Source of the DNA: Methanobrevibacter sp.
GTDB taxonomy: Archaea > Methanobacteriota > Methanobacteria > Methanobacteriales > Methanobacteriaceae
Direction of reading: 5' to 3'
Assembly: GCF_017940815.1 (NCBI RefSeq)
Contig: NZ_JAGAXX010000062.1
Coordinates: forward strand, 1-54,014
Length of the DNA stretch: 54,014 bases
Shown: positions 18,038 to 26,296 of the stretch, piece after piece
Position numbering within the stretch: the stretch's first letter is position 1
Layout: each line of letters opens with the position of its first letter
Notes under the pieces: generated by a model
Told to the model about the DNA's origin: nothing
The model's input: only the letters and a program-made list of their open reading frames with translations
The model's database searches: none
Position numbers and translations under genes: made by a program

Positions 18038-18819
18038 AGATGTTCTATTAACTCTTTTGTTTTTGTTACTGCCATATTGACAGCGAAAAGAATATCGTCT
18101 TTAGTCAATGGTTGTTTTCCACCTTTTTGCATGGAACAGATGTGACCGTCTTTTGTAACACCAACATTCAAACGAGCACTAGCAACTTTTTCTTCAGTTA
18201 ATGATGGGTCAATAATCATCTTATCACCAATTTTAACAAAAGTACATAATGCTAACTCATTGTTAATAGGCAAATCGAAGGTTTCATCTTCACTAAGGAC
18301 AACTTCTTCGTCAACGATAGTTGCAACAGGCAATTTAGTGGTTTTCAAAGCAGCCATAACAGCTAATTCACAAGCATCGAAAAGGTTTCCACAGTTGTCA
18401 ATAATGTGTAAGTCAATGAACAACATCCAGACGTGTTTTCCTTCTTCAACACATAATTTGTCTAATTCCACTAATTCACTTTCACGGATACCTCTGTCAA
18501 CTACACGTGCAAGTTCTATTGAATCGTCACTAGGTGGTCCTGGTTCAAAATTAGGATCAGCCATTGGTAACATTTCACAATTGGTCATTAGAACTCCTAA
18601 GTCAGGAGTGTCTGGGAATGGGCTTCCAAGTTGTGGTTTAATACCTACAATAACTTGAGTTCCACCGAGTTTAACACGAGCGGAACCTTCAGCTTTAGAA
18701 ATAACATTAGTTTCAATAGAAATATCCCTATATTCGTCAAGTGCCCTGCCGTCTTCTCTTTTATCATTTTTGACAAGGTTTGTAATACTTCTTCTTGTAA
18801 TTTCTGGTACTATCTCCAT
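18034..18819 (-). CDS. rrp42: Archaeal exosome subunit Rrp42
   Basis: The non-catalytic RNase PH-type subunit that forms the hexameric ring of the archaeal exosome together with Rrp41. 261 residues. It has the typical start VPEITRRSITNLVKNDKR, DGRALDEYRDI, the GSARVKLGGTQVIVG strand, and DLHIIDNCGNLFDACELAVMA. It lacks the catalytic EGQAD-type motif seen in Rrp41, as expected. The frame is open to a GTG at 18831, but GGGTGG just before ATG 18819 supports the shorter start. It is the last gene of the exosome operon and overlaps the mobA-like gene tail to tail. Confidence 0.93.
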   Translation of the reverse strand: MEIVPEITRRSITNLVKNDKREDGRALDEYRDISIETNVISKAEGSARVKLGGTQVIVGIKPQLGSPFPDTPDLGVLMTNCEMLPMADPNFEPGPPSDDSIELARVVDRGIRESELVELDKLCVEEGKHVWMLFIDLHIIDNCGNLFDACELAVMAALKTTKLPVATIVDEEVVLSEDETFDLPINNELALCTFVKIGDKMIIDPSLTEEKVASARLNVGVTKDGHICSMQKGGKQPLTKDDILFAVNMAVTKTKELIEHL

Positions 18820-18831
18820 ATTTCCACCCAC

Positions 18832-19524
18832 TTATTCTATAGCATATTTTTTCATTAAAGCTTCTTTTTGGATTTCGTTTACTTTACGACATCCTTCCAT
18901 AGCTAAGTCGATTGCTTTTGCAAATTCCTCTTCAGTCAAGTCACCGTCACTTTGTAATAATGTGATTTCACCGGTTCTTGGCATCATAGCTATTGGAACA
19001 TCAGCTTGACCTTCTTTATCTTCTTTTTCAGATAAATCAAGGACGATTTCATCATAAACTTTACCTGCAGCACAACCTACTACAATATCTTTCATAGGCA
19101 CTCCTGCATCCACTAATGCAACGGAAGCTGCGGTGATTCCTGCACAACGGGTTCCACCTTCCGCTTCTATTACTTCTATATAAATATCAATCATTGAACG
19201 AGGATAATTCTCTAACATTAATGCTGGCCTTAAAGCATCAGCAGTGATTTTTGAAATTTCAGAAGATCTTCTGTCAGGACCTGGTCTTTTCCTGTCATCT
19301 ACTGAAAATGGAGCCATGTTGTATCTGCATCTGATAACACCAGTATTTGGCTCGAGTAATCTTCTAATATAGGATTCTCTAGGACCGTAGACAGCCACTA
19401 AAATTTTATTTCCACCAACTTCCAAGTAAGCAGAACCGTCTGCACGTTCGAGAACACCTGCTTCAATTTTAATAGGACGTAATTCATCAAATTTCCTACC
19501 ATCATCTCTTATTAAATCTGACAT
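18832..19524 (-). CDS. rrp41: Archaeal exosome catalytic subunit Rrp41
   Basis: The phosphorolytic RNase PH subunit that degrades or tails RNA from the 3' end in the exosome core. 230 residues, the usual size. It has [14 protein letters not shown], the RNA-binding region with CRYNMAPFS and [10 protein letters not shown] (about 75-95), and the active-site stretch [15 protein letters not shown] (about 176-190) with the metal/phosphate-coordinating Asp residues. The end of the frame lies 12 bp before the rrp42 start. Rrp4, Rrp41 and Rrp42 together form one machine, encoded here in the standard order. Confidence 0.95.
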   Translation of the reverse strand: MSDLIRDDGRKFDELRPIKIEAGVLERADGSAYLEVGGNKILVAVYGPRESYIRRLLEPNTGVIRCRYNMAPFSVDDRKRPGPDRRSSEISKITADALRPALMLENYPRSMIDIYIEVIEAEGGTRCAGITAASVALVDAGVPMKDIVVGCAAGKVYDEIVLDLSEKEDKEGQADVPIAMMPRTGEITLLQSDGDLTEEEFAKAIDLAMEGCRKVNEIQKEALMKKYAIE

Positions 19525-19547
19525 ATTTCAACCTCACACTCTTGAAA

Positions 19548-20459
19548 TCATTTATTATTCAATATAAAAGAATTATTGGAGTTATCACTTAAAGATAATG
19601 AACCATCTTTACTTTTGTTTTTTCTTTTGAATTCTTCTATAACTTCACCAATATCTGGTTTATCTTTTTTCTCTTTTTTCTCTTGAGCTTCTCTTTCTTC
19701 TTGTTCTAATTCTTCTTTGAAGTCTTGAAGTTTAGGTTTTTCCAAAACAAATTCTTCTTCAGCTTCTTCAACTTCTTCAGGTGGTAATTCACCATCAATA
19801 GCTAAGTATAATTTGTTTTTGATTTTATTTGTTAAACCAGAAGTATGAGCTTCCTCTTCAATTAAGTGAATAACTTCACGGGTAAGTTGTTCCATGTCCT
19901 CGTCTCCTTTAACCCAGACAAGACCATTTTGACCAACAACGATTTTACAATTGGTTTTGTCCTTAATCATGTTGATCATTGAACCTTTTTTACCGATTAG
20001 TCTAGGAACTTTGGTTGGAGCAATATCTACAATGATTCCTCCTTTGAATTTACCCATTCCTCTTCCTTTTAATCCGAGTTTCGCCTTCTTGATTTCATCA
20101 ACGTCGACAACTCTTAAAAATAGCACGTCCCCAACATCATACACTTTGTTGAGTTCTTTTTTCTCACGACCAAAAACTTCAAAAGCAGGTAAAATTCCAG
20201 AATAAGGTGAGTTAATGTCAACGTCCCACATGGAGAATCTGACATCGTTGATTTTACCTATTACAACATCTCCTTTTTTAGGCACATATTTACTTTTGAG
20301 AGGAATTACTCTAAGTTTTTTATTCCTTAAAGAAACACGTCCCATTAAAGAAGAGCAAACTTTACCGTTCTCTTTGAAGGTACCTCTTCCTGAATAGTAT
20401 TCGTCATCAGCCAATATTTGACCTGGAATAACTAAATCTTTATTTTCCACATATATCAT
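19548..20459 (-). CDS. rrp4: Exosome RNA-binding cap subunit Rrp4
   Basis: 303 residues: an N-terminal domain ([10 protein letters not shown]...), an S1 domain ([20 protein letters not shown] onward, about 64-140) and a KH domain ([20 protein letters not shown], about 143-162, with the GxxG loop IGKKGS). Rrp4 caps the exosome ring and feeds RNA in. After about residue 225 there is a long charged extension, first acidic then lysine/glutamate-rich, ending in an Asn/Ser tail; this is longer than the core family needs and is probably disordered. The ATG lies 27 bp after the sbds stop. Confidence 0.95.
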   Translation of the reverse strand: MIYVENKDLVIPGQILADDEYYSGRGTFKENGKVCSSLMGRVSLRNKKLRVIPLKSKYVPKKGDVVIGKINDVRFSMWDVDINSPYSGILPAFEVFGREKKELNKVYDVGDVLFLRVVDVDEIKKAKLGLKGRGMGKFKGGIIVDIAPTKVPRLIGKKGSMINMIKDKTNCKIVVGQNGLVWVKGDEDMEQLTREVIHLIEEEAHTSGLTNKIKNKLYLAIDGELPPEEVEEAEEEFVLEKPKLQDFKEELEQEEREAQEKKEKKDKPDIGEVIEEFKRKNKSKDGSLSLSDNSNNSFILNNK

Positions 20460-20486
20460 AATAATCCCATACGCATGAAAATTTAA

Positions 20487-21188
20487 TTATTTAATAGTCC
20501 TAGTTTCTGCTTCTCCACCTGAAATCTCCGCCATTTTAGCAGCGAAGGAATTCTGAAGACCACCAGGCATTTCAATAATACCTATCCATGAACCATCTTG
20601 TTGCCATTCTTCATTGACTATTTCTCCAAATCCATGAATGACATTATAAGCGCTTCCTGCTGCGGAACCTGGAAGTCTTACAGCAACTTTCACTCTTTCA
20701 AACCTGATTGGAATTAAAGGTTTGATAGCTTTTAGGGCTGATTGGACTTGTTGGTCTACTGAAGTAAATGGATCGAATTTGACTTTTGCCTCATCACATG
20801 CATTTTCAATTCTTTGGGCAGGATGAGGAAGTCCATTTTGAGGATTTATTGCTTCGGTAGCAATTTTATTGATAACCAATTTTCTTTTATCCTCTTGCAT
20901 TTTCCTTTTTTGGTCAGCAGTTAGTTGAACAGTTCCCTTTTCAAGTATTATTTTAGAAACTTCTATAGGATCAGTAGTTTCAAAAATTTTATTCATAGCT
21001 TCTTCAGAAGCCTTATCTCCTTTTTTGGAGTCTTTAAAAATTTCTTCAACAGCTAAAAGATCCTCGATGGCAACGTCAGGACCATCAGGATTACGAAAAT
21101 CTGCTGCTAAATCAGGGTCAACCAATATCTCGAAGTGTTCACCCATATATTCGTATTTAGCAATAATAGCTTCATCAACATTTACCAT
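20487..21188 (-). CDS. SBDS / Sdo1 ribosome maturation factor
   Basis: The archaeal homologue of Shwachman-Bodian-Diamond syndrome protein, involved in 50S subunit maturation. 233 residues with the three usual domains: N-terminal FYSH domain ([23 protein letters not shown]...), a central helical domain, and a C-terminal ferredoxin-like domain ([24 protein letters not shown]...). SD AGGAG is 8 bases before ATG 21188; a TTG directly before it is not needed. It lies between psmA and rrp4, the conserved archaeal order that links ribosome maturation with RNA and protein degradation. Confidence 0.94.
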   Translation of the reverse strand: MVNVDEAIIAKYEYMGEHFEILVDPDLAADFRNPDGPDVAIEDLLAVEEIFKDSKKGDKASEEAMNKIFETTDPIEVSKIILEKGTVQLTADQKRKMQEDKRKLVINKIATEAINPQNGLPHPAQRIENACDEAKVKFDPFTSVDQQVQSALKAIKPLIPIRFERVKVAVRLPGSAAGSAYNVIHGFGEIVNEEWQQDGSWIGIIEMPGGLQNSFAAKMAEISGGEAETRTIK

Positions 21189-21224
21189 CAAAACATCTCC
21201 TAACTAATTAATTAAGAATAATAA

Positions 21225-22019
21225 TTATTCTTCATCTTCTGAATCTTCTTCAGATTCAGCTTCAGTTTCTTCAACTTCTTCTTCCTCTTCTTCTTCAACT
21301 GCAAGTACAGCATCAATGTATTCTTGTACTTTGTCTTGAGGAAGTTTTACGTATTTTTCATCTTCCATTTTAATAACTGCAATTTCAACATTGTTAGATG
21401 TGGTGTCATGGTCAGTTGCCTCATTGATAGCAGTCAATGCCAATTCAATTGCACCATCTAATGTTAAGTCATCTTCGTATTTTTCTTCGAATATTTCCAT
21501 TGCAGCAGATCTTCCTGAACCGATAGCAGTTGCTTTATATTCAATTAAAGCTCCACTTGGGTCAGTCTCGAATAATTTGCATTTACCGTCATATACTCCA
21601 CCAATGATTAAAGCTGAACCGAATGGTCTTACTCCACCATTTTGGGTGTATAACTGTAACATGTCACATAATTTTTTAGATAAACTATCTACACGAATTG
21701 GTTCAGAATAGGTTATCTTATTGATTTGTGCTTCAACTCTTGCTCTTTCAACTAAAGCTCTTGCATCTGCAACAAGACCTGAAGTAGCTGCACCAATATG
21801 CTCATCTATTTTGAATATTTTTTCGATAGATGATGCTTCAACTAATTTAGAAGTGGTTCTTTTATCTACAGCTAAAACAATACCTTCTGAACTTTTTACA
21901 CCGATAGATGTAGTTCCTCTTTTAACAGCTTCTCTTGCATATTCTACTTGGAAAAGTCTTCCATCTGGGCTAAAGACAGTAATAGCCCTATCGTATCCAG
22001 CACTTTGTAAAGGTTGCAT
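21225..22019 (-). CDS. psmA: 20S proteasome alpha subunit
   Basis: Forms the outer rings of the archaeal 20S proteasome and docks the PAN ATPase. 264 residues. The alpha-subunit signature [20 protein letters not shown] (about 8-27) gates the pore; [23 protein letters not shown] follows, with the docking lysine expected near residue 66. The C-terminus beyond about residue 235 is a strongly acidic tail of Glu, Asp and Ser, longer than the core fold needs. It leads the exosome operon and has its own upstream gap of about 200 bp, so a promoter is likely there. Confidence 0.95.
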   Translation of the reverse strand: MQPLQSAGYDRAITVFSPDGRLFQVEYAREAVKRGTTSIGVKSSEGIVLAVDKRTTSKLVEASSIEKIFKIDEHIGAATSGLVADARALVERARVEAQINKITYSEPIRVDSLSKKLCDMLQLYTQNGGVRPFGSALIIGGVYDGKCKLFETDPSGALIEYKATAIGSGRSAAMEIFEEKYEDDLTLDGAIELALTAINEATDHDTTSNNVEIAVIKMEDEKYVKLPQDKVQEYIDAVLAVEEEEEEEVEETEAESEEDSEDEE

Positions 22020-22107
22020 ATTAATACCTCATATTTTTTATAAATATTAAATTTAATTCGACTACATAAAAAAATAAAACCAAATCTCCATGAAAAGGCA
22101 AATTTTT

Positions 22108-22141
22108 AATTTTAATTACTGCAGTGCAGAAAATTAAAATT
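22108..22141. promoter_or_regulatory. Inverted repeat between rnp2 and psmA
   Basis: AATTTTAATT (22108-22117) pairs with AATTAAAATT (22132-22141); an inner CTGCA (22119-22123) pairs with TGCAG (22125-22129). The T-run that follows is on the plus side, where no gene ends, so it is not a clear terminator for rnp2. It may be an operator for psmA or a termination/processing site in the superoperon. Confidence 0.4.
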
Positions 22142-22228
22142 GTTTTTTATTCTTTTTCCATAAATCCAATTGATATTTATAATAATATTTATTTATAAAG
22201 TTTTCTATTTTAAAGTTACAAAAAGTAA

Positions 22229-22585
22229 TTAAATGTATTTTTGTGATGCTTTAATGGTACCTGACAATGCAATGGTTGACATTGCAAGACTCTTGCCATT
22301 GTGCCTTGTTGCAAGTGCTATGGATGACCTGACCTCACTTACAAAATCTCTTTGACATCTCACGATTGCCTTATAATGATAATAGTCATCACATCTATCA
22401 ATCTCATAGAATTTCATGACCCACAAATTAAAATTAGATGTTTCACATTCGCCCTTGAAACGAATACAGGCGTCCCAAATAATACTTACCAATTCATCCT
22501 TGTCAATTTGGGAAGCGATTTTAATATCAACTGTTAAGTAACGGTTGTTTTTCCTAAGTGTAGGCGGCAAAACTTTAAGCTTCAT
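22229..22585 (-). CDS. rnp2: RNase P protein component 2 (Pop5 homologue)
   Basis: A protein subunit of archaeal RNase P, which removes 5' leaders from pre-tRNA. 118 residues, beginning KLKVLPPTLRKNNRYL, as Pop5 homologues do; LVSIIWDACIRFKGE and the ending region RSSIALATRHNGKSLA also fit. It pairs with Rnp3. Two adjacent ATG codons exist (22588 and 22585); AGGAGG ends 7 bases before the second, which I prefer. The gene overlaps the 3' end of rnp3 by 11 bp, so the two partners are translationally coupled. Confidence 0.92.
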   Translation of the reverse strand: MKLKVLPPTLRKNNRYLTVDIKIASQIDKDELVSIIWDACIRFKGECETSNFNLWVMKFYEIDRCDDYYHYKAIVRCQRDFVSEVRSSIALATRHNGKSLAMSTIALSGTIKASQKYI

Positions 22586-23285
22586 CATCAACCCTCCTAA
22601 CACCCTTTAAAATAAGATCTTGACGATTTTCATTAAACTTTAAAATTTCCTCAGAAGTTTTAAATGACTTATCTATCTCATCAGCGGTCAAGCCAGTCTG
22701 TGTAAAAACATTGATGAAGTCATGAACAGTCTTAATATCGAAAACGGATTCTGCCCTTGAGGATAAAATCAATGGAAAATCAAATTTTCTATACAAGAGG
22801 TATAAGTCCCTGAAATTAGAAATCACCTTTGCCCTTGGAGCCAGGTATGTCCTTAAAATATCCTTGAAGCATATCTCGATTGCGACATTATTCCTCACGG
22901 CCTCTTTTGCAAGAACATGATTCATGCCTGAATCAAACCTGTTGAGATATGGCCTTGACAGCACATCAATCTTGATGTTTTCCAAAACGGCACGATTAAC
23001 CTTCAAGTCCCCGCCGACAACGCTTATGCATGAAGCCCGGGACCTGAAATTATTGGCATGTTTTCTAATTTCATTAATGTTTGTTGATTTAATTTCAAGA
23101 GTATAATCAAAATCAATGATATCATCCAAGGAATCTTTTAGATTATCCCTTAACTTTAAAGCCTCTTTAAATTCGTTTTGATTATATGAAAAATTAATAT
23201 GCTCCCATCCATAATCAGAAGCCTGAATAGCTAGTTTAATATTATTTTCCAAGCTACTCCCCTTAATATTTAAATCAAAAAACAT
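22575..23285 (-). CDS. rnp3: RNase P protein component 3 (Rpp30 homologue)
   Basis: The Rpp30-type subunit of archaeal RNase P, a TIM-barrel-like protein that works with Pop5 (Rnp2). 236 residues. Recognisable stretches are the start FFDLNIKGSSLENNIKLAIQ, the SVVGGDLKVNRAVLE region (about 88-102), DVLSRPYLNRFDSGMNHVLAKEA-type segment (about 107-130) and ILSSRAESVFDIKTVHD (about 173-189). The gene is first in the minus-strand series that continues with rnp2 and psmA. Divergence is absent; the upstream gap to 23339 holds the terminator of the preceding gene. Confidence 0.92.
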   Translation of the reverse strand: MFFDLNIKGSSLENNIKLAIQASDYGWEHINFSYNQNEFKEALKLRDNLKDSLDDIIDFDYTLEIKSTNINEIRKHANNFRSRASCISVVGGDLKVNRAVLENIKIDVLSRPYLNRFDSGMNHVLAKEAVRNNVAIEICFKDILRTYLAPRAKVISNFRDLYLLYRKFDFPLILSSRAESVFDIKTVHDFINVFTQTGLTADEIDKSFKTSEEILKFNENRQDLILKGVRRVDDEA

Positions 23286-23324
23286 AGTAATTAATTTATA
23301 ATTTATATCTTAATAATGTTATCT

Positions 23325-23356
23325 AAAAAAAATAAAAAAGTGATTAAAAAATCACT
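23325..23356 (-). terminator. Terminator of the membrane zinc-ribbon gene
   Basis: AGTGATT (23339-23345) pairs with AATCACT (23350-23356), loop of 4. On the minus strand the stem, which overlaps the stop codon at 23355, is followed by a run of T (A-tract 23325-23338). Confidence 0.65.
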
Positions 23357-23993
23357 ATTGATATCTATAGAATTCAACTTCCCAACTTACAGTTTCATAA
23401 TAATCGATTGTAAATGTCTCTTCAGAACTTGAAGTGTAAGTGAATGAGTCGGATCTTGTTTCAACTGCGCTTTTAGAACCCCAGTCTACTCCGCCGGACT
23501 CTCCATTAGAGCCGCTTACGTACAAATGGTTTGTTGCATAGTTCTTAATAGGATATGCGGACAATTTCACCATGATTTTACCTTCAGGAACACTGATTGT
23601 TTTTGAACCGGATCCTGAACCGGAATAGCTTCCAATGGATTCCCAAGACTTTTTGTCCACAACCTCAGTGTTCTTCTTAGATGAGGATTCGGTTGTAGTT
23701 TTTTCAGAACTGCCTTGATCACTAGAATCATCTACTGACTGTGTCTCTTGAGAAGCAGTACTCTGTGAAGCATCATCACTTTGAACTGAACCAAAACCGT
23801 TATTCATTGCAAAAAATCCAATAGTACCTGCCAAAATAATTATTACTGCAATTAAAGCAATGATAACATATTTTGAATTGATACCTGAACCTGCAGAAGT
23901 TGATTCAGTATCCTGTACAGTTAATGAATTTCCACATTTAGTACAAAACTTTGCTTTGTCTTTATTTTCAAAACCACATTTACTACATTTCAT
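23355..23993 (-). CDS. Zinc-ribbon membrane protein with an extracellular beta domain
   Basis: 212 residues in three parts. A cytoplasmic zinc ribbon (CSKCGFENKDKAKFCTKCG, residues 3-21); one membrane helix (about 43-65, VIIALIAVIIILAGTIGFFA); then a Ser/Thr/Gln-rich linker (about 75-115) and a C-terminal beta-rich domain outside the cell. This topology recalls bacterial and archaeal zinc-ribbon membrane proteins that sense or anchor surface material, but I cannot name a function. ATG 23993 is preferred over an upstream in-frame TTG. It is monocistronic: a terminator overlaps its stop, and its promoter region is shared with the winged-helix gene starting at 24126. Confidence 0.8.
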   Translation of the reverse strand: MKCSKCGFENKDKAKFCTKCGNSLTVQDTESTSAGSGINSKYVIIALIAVIIILAGTIGFFAMNNGFGSVQSDDASQSTASQETQSVDDSSDQGSSEKTTTESSSKKNTEVVDKKSWESIGSYSGSGSGSKTISVPEGKIMVKLSAYPIKNYATNHLYVSGSNGESGGVDWGSKSAVETRSDSFTYTSSSEETFTIDYYETVSWEVEFYRYQ

Positions 23994-24086
23994 ATGAATC
24001 AATAATATTATTTTTAATGTATCTAATATAATAATTTAATGATACACATATAGATTTAAGAAGTGTTTAAAGTAATTATACGATGT

Positions 24087-24102
24087 TATAAAATATTTTA
24101 TA
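24087..24102. promoter_or_regulatory. 16-base AT palindrome in the divergent promoter region
   Basis: TATAAAATATTTTATA is a perfect palindrome 24 bases before the winged-helix gene at 24126. It can serve as TATA element in either direction and could be the regulator's own binding site (inference). The divergent zinc-ribbon membrane gene starts at 23993. Confidence 0.35.
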
Positions 24103-24125
24103 GTATAAAAAATAAATAATTCATC

Positions 24126-24413
24126 ATGGTAAAAGAAAGTGATGAGCTTTTGAAATTAACTTCATATGTTCAAATCTCAAAATACCGAGAAAAGACATTA
24201 AAATCCATTGGAGACGAAGTTAAAATACCAACTAACATCGCAAAAGACAGTGGGATTAGGACCAATCACATTTCAAAAGTTCTAAGCGAATTAAAAAGCA
24301 AAGAAATAGTTGAATGCATTAATGAAGAAGCTCGTAAAGGAAGATTATACAGATTGACTGATACTGGTAAAGATGTATTAGAAACTATTAAAGCAAAAGA
24401 AGAAAAAGAATAA
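24126..24413 (+). CDS. Small winged-helix transcriptional regulator
   Basis: 95 residues, a single winged helix-turn-helix. After an N-terminal helix, IPTNIAKDSGIRTNHISKVLSEL (about 38-60) is the HTH with its recognition helix, and the wing follows as GRLYRLTDTGKDVL. It has no ligand-binding domain. A paralogue with the same plan lies at 45543-45803 (shared IxTxHISKVLxELK and LYRLTxxGxD-type positions). It is divergent from the membrane zinc-ribbon gene and convergent with the HExxH gene; its stop directly abuts that gene's stop. It may control its neighbours, which is inference from position. Confidence 0.85.
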   Translation: MVKESDELLKLTSYVQISKYREKTLKSIGDEVKIPTNIAKDSGIRTNHISKVLSELKSKEIVECINEEARKGRLYRLTDTGKDVLETIKAKEEKE

Positions 24414-25394
24414 TTAACCTAATTCTATACCTTCTTTAATACTTTCTAACTCTTCTATAGCTTCTCTATTACTTGAAACTTCTTTTAGAACATCATATAA
24501 CATATTTATTATCAAACTATTTTTCAAAGAAATTGAATAGCAGTTATCGGTTTCCAATAAAATTGATTGATTTGTGGGAGGGGCCATGTCCTTTCTGTAT
24601 TGCAATTTGATTTCATTTCTTAATCTGTCATCAATGTACTTTTCCAAATAAACAATGATTTCATTTGCAAAGGAATTTCCCAATTTTATTAGTGTGTCAA
24701 GGGTCTTTTCGTCAAAACCTGAATTTTCAACCAAACTGTTAAAAGATCCATAATTCTGATAGCCAAAAGGTATGAATCGTCCCTCTACAGTATGGGCGCA
24801 GTATTCAGCCATGATTTCAAATTCCATAATCTTCAGGAAATACCAAACGAAACTTTGAATGGTTGATGATGGCCTTACCTTGAAAATGCTGCATAATAAT
24901 GTTTCAATAATGTTAAATAAAAAGTAATGAGCCAATTCATGAATTATAGTTGAAATTTGAACTGAATCCTCTAACCTGTCATCATAAAAAATGCAGTTTC
25001 CTAAAAAGATAAATCCTCTTTCATATCCTCTGGATTTAGGTTTGCATTCAGTGAAAACGCTTGCAAGATTCATAACTTTATCTTTAGTTGACTTTCCCCA
25101 AACATCAACATAATCCGCCTTAATGAAAATATCAGACAGCAGGTTGTCATATTCTTCATCGCTGATTTCAGCATTCGCCAACAAGTTTTGATTATACTCA
25201 TCAAACAATATGTCAAAATCATCAATATGAATTGGATTAAGCTGGTTTTTGCACTTAATGCAATGAGTTGCTAAATCATCATTGCGTTCACCGCAAACAG
25301 GACAAATATGTTCCGGGAGCAGTTTATTGCCGCAATGAGTGCAATAATTATTTTCATTGAAATTGAGTGTTCCGCAAATATCACAAACTATCAA
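24414..25394 (-). CDS. Putative HExxH metallopeptidase with N-terminal zinc ribbons
   Basis: 326 residues. The N-terminus has three CxxC-type half sites and more: CDICG..CTHCG (about 4-22) and CPVCG..CIKCK (about 31-49), two zinc ribbons. The main domain contains IIHELAHYFL (about 149-158), a zincin HExxH motif, and further on MEFEIMAEYCAHTVEGRF (about 190-207), where an Glu could be the third ligand. No signal peptide or membrane helix is clear, so it should act in the cytoplasm. The substrate is unknown. It starts at TTG 25394 with GGTG five bases upstream; 8 bp separate it from the seven-zinc-ribbon gene. Confidence 0.8.
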   Translation of the reverse strand: MIVCDICGTLNFNENNYCTHCGNKLLPEHICPVCGERNDDLATHCIKCKNQLNPIHIDDFDILFDEYNQNLLANAEISDEEYDNLLSDIFIKADYVDVWGKSTKDKVMNLASVFTECKPKSRGYERGFIFLGNCIFYDDRLEDSVQISTIIHELAHYFLFNIIETLLCSIFKVRPSSTIQSFVWYFLKIMEFEIMAEYCAHTVEGRFIPFGYQNYGSFNSLVENSGFDEKTLDTLIKLGNSFANEIIVYLEKYIDDRLRNEIKLQYRKDMAPPTNQSILLETDNCYSISLKNSLIINMLYDVLKEVSSNREAIEELESIKEGIELG

Positions 25395-25402
25395 CCTGAC
25401 AC

Positions 25403-26296
25403 CTACCTAAGCATGCTTTTAAGACTTTTTACTGTTGAATTAATCGAATTTTTACGTGAAATTCTCCTTTTAATGTTTTTACCGCAGTTCGGACAATATT
25501 CATTATCCCAATCAAGAATTTCACCACAACTGCAAACAATCCGGGTTTTAATACTGCGATTAGGATTTAAAGGCCTATCGCAATGCTCACAAAATCTAAA
25601 ATGAGAAGGATTGCTATGGCCACAGATACAGACAATCTTCTTATCTTCCTTTTTTAGGTTAACACCACAATTTATACAAAAATCAGAGGTAACATCATTT
25701 AGAGCTGAACAAGTGCAAAGTATCTTAATATCATCCAAAGCACCGTAATTCCTCAAGGGCAATCCGCAATTACGGCAAAATTGTGAGAATTTCTCATTTT
25801 CATCACCACAAAAACAGAATATAGAATCCCTAAATTCCAGATTAAAATTACTGTAATTATCATTGGAGTTAATTGAATCTTCCTTCAATTGCTTTCCACA
25901 CATTTCACAATAGACATTCTCTTTTGAATTAATGGCCCCGCATTCACACAAAATGGTATCCATTGAAAACTTGGGTTTGGAATTTCTCTTCAATAATTTA
26001 GATAGTTTGCTTTCAGACCGTTTTGCCCCACACATATCACAGAAATCATTATCAATGTCATTTAAATAGCCACAGGAGCAAATTTCATATTTGAAGTTAT
26101 TTTTGGTGTTGATATATGGTGAAAAGTCTATTTCAAAATTGAAAAACCCGATATTGTGGATTGGAGGTGTTAAAACATTGACTTTTTCATTTGAATCAAA
26201 ACCTGTTTTACACCCACATCCCTTACAATAGGGTTCGTTTGGAAGTATTCTATGTCCACAATTTTTACAGTAATTACCAGGACGCATTTTCATCAT
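25403..26296 (-). CDS. Protein with seven tandem zinc ribbons
   Basis: 297 residues that consist almost entirely of zinc ribbons. I count seven CxCG/CxxC...CxxCG units: at about residues 10-28, 73-91, 117-135, 160-178, 193-211, 222-240 and 254-272. Each has two pairs of cysteines about 12 residues apart; in the sixth the final Gly is replaced (CEHCD). There is no catalytic motif or membrane segment, and the C-terminus is basic (KRRISRKNSINSTVKSLKSML). The likely role is binding of proteins or nucleic acid, unproven. Its ATGA start overlaps the stop of the DHH gene by 4 bp. Confidence 0.8.
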   Translation of the reverse strand: MMKMRPGNYCKNCGHRILPNEPYCKGCGCKTGFDSNEKVNVLTPPIHNIGFFNFEIDFSPYINTKNNFKYEICSCGYLNDIDNDFCDMCGAKRSESKLSKLLKRNSKPKFSMDTILCECGAINSKENVYCEMCGKQLKEDSINSNDNYSNFNLEFRDSIFCFCGDENEKFSQFCRNCGLPLRNYGALDDIKILCTCSALNDVTSDFCINCGVNLKKEDKKIVCICGHSNPSHFRFCEHCDRPLNPNRSIKTRIVCSCGEILDWDNEYCPNCGKNIKRRISRKNSINSTVKSLKSMLR

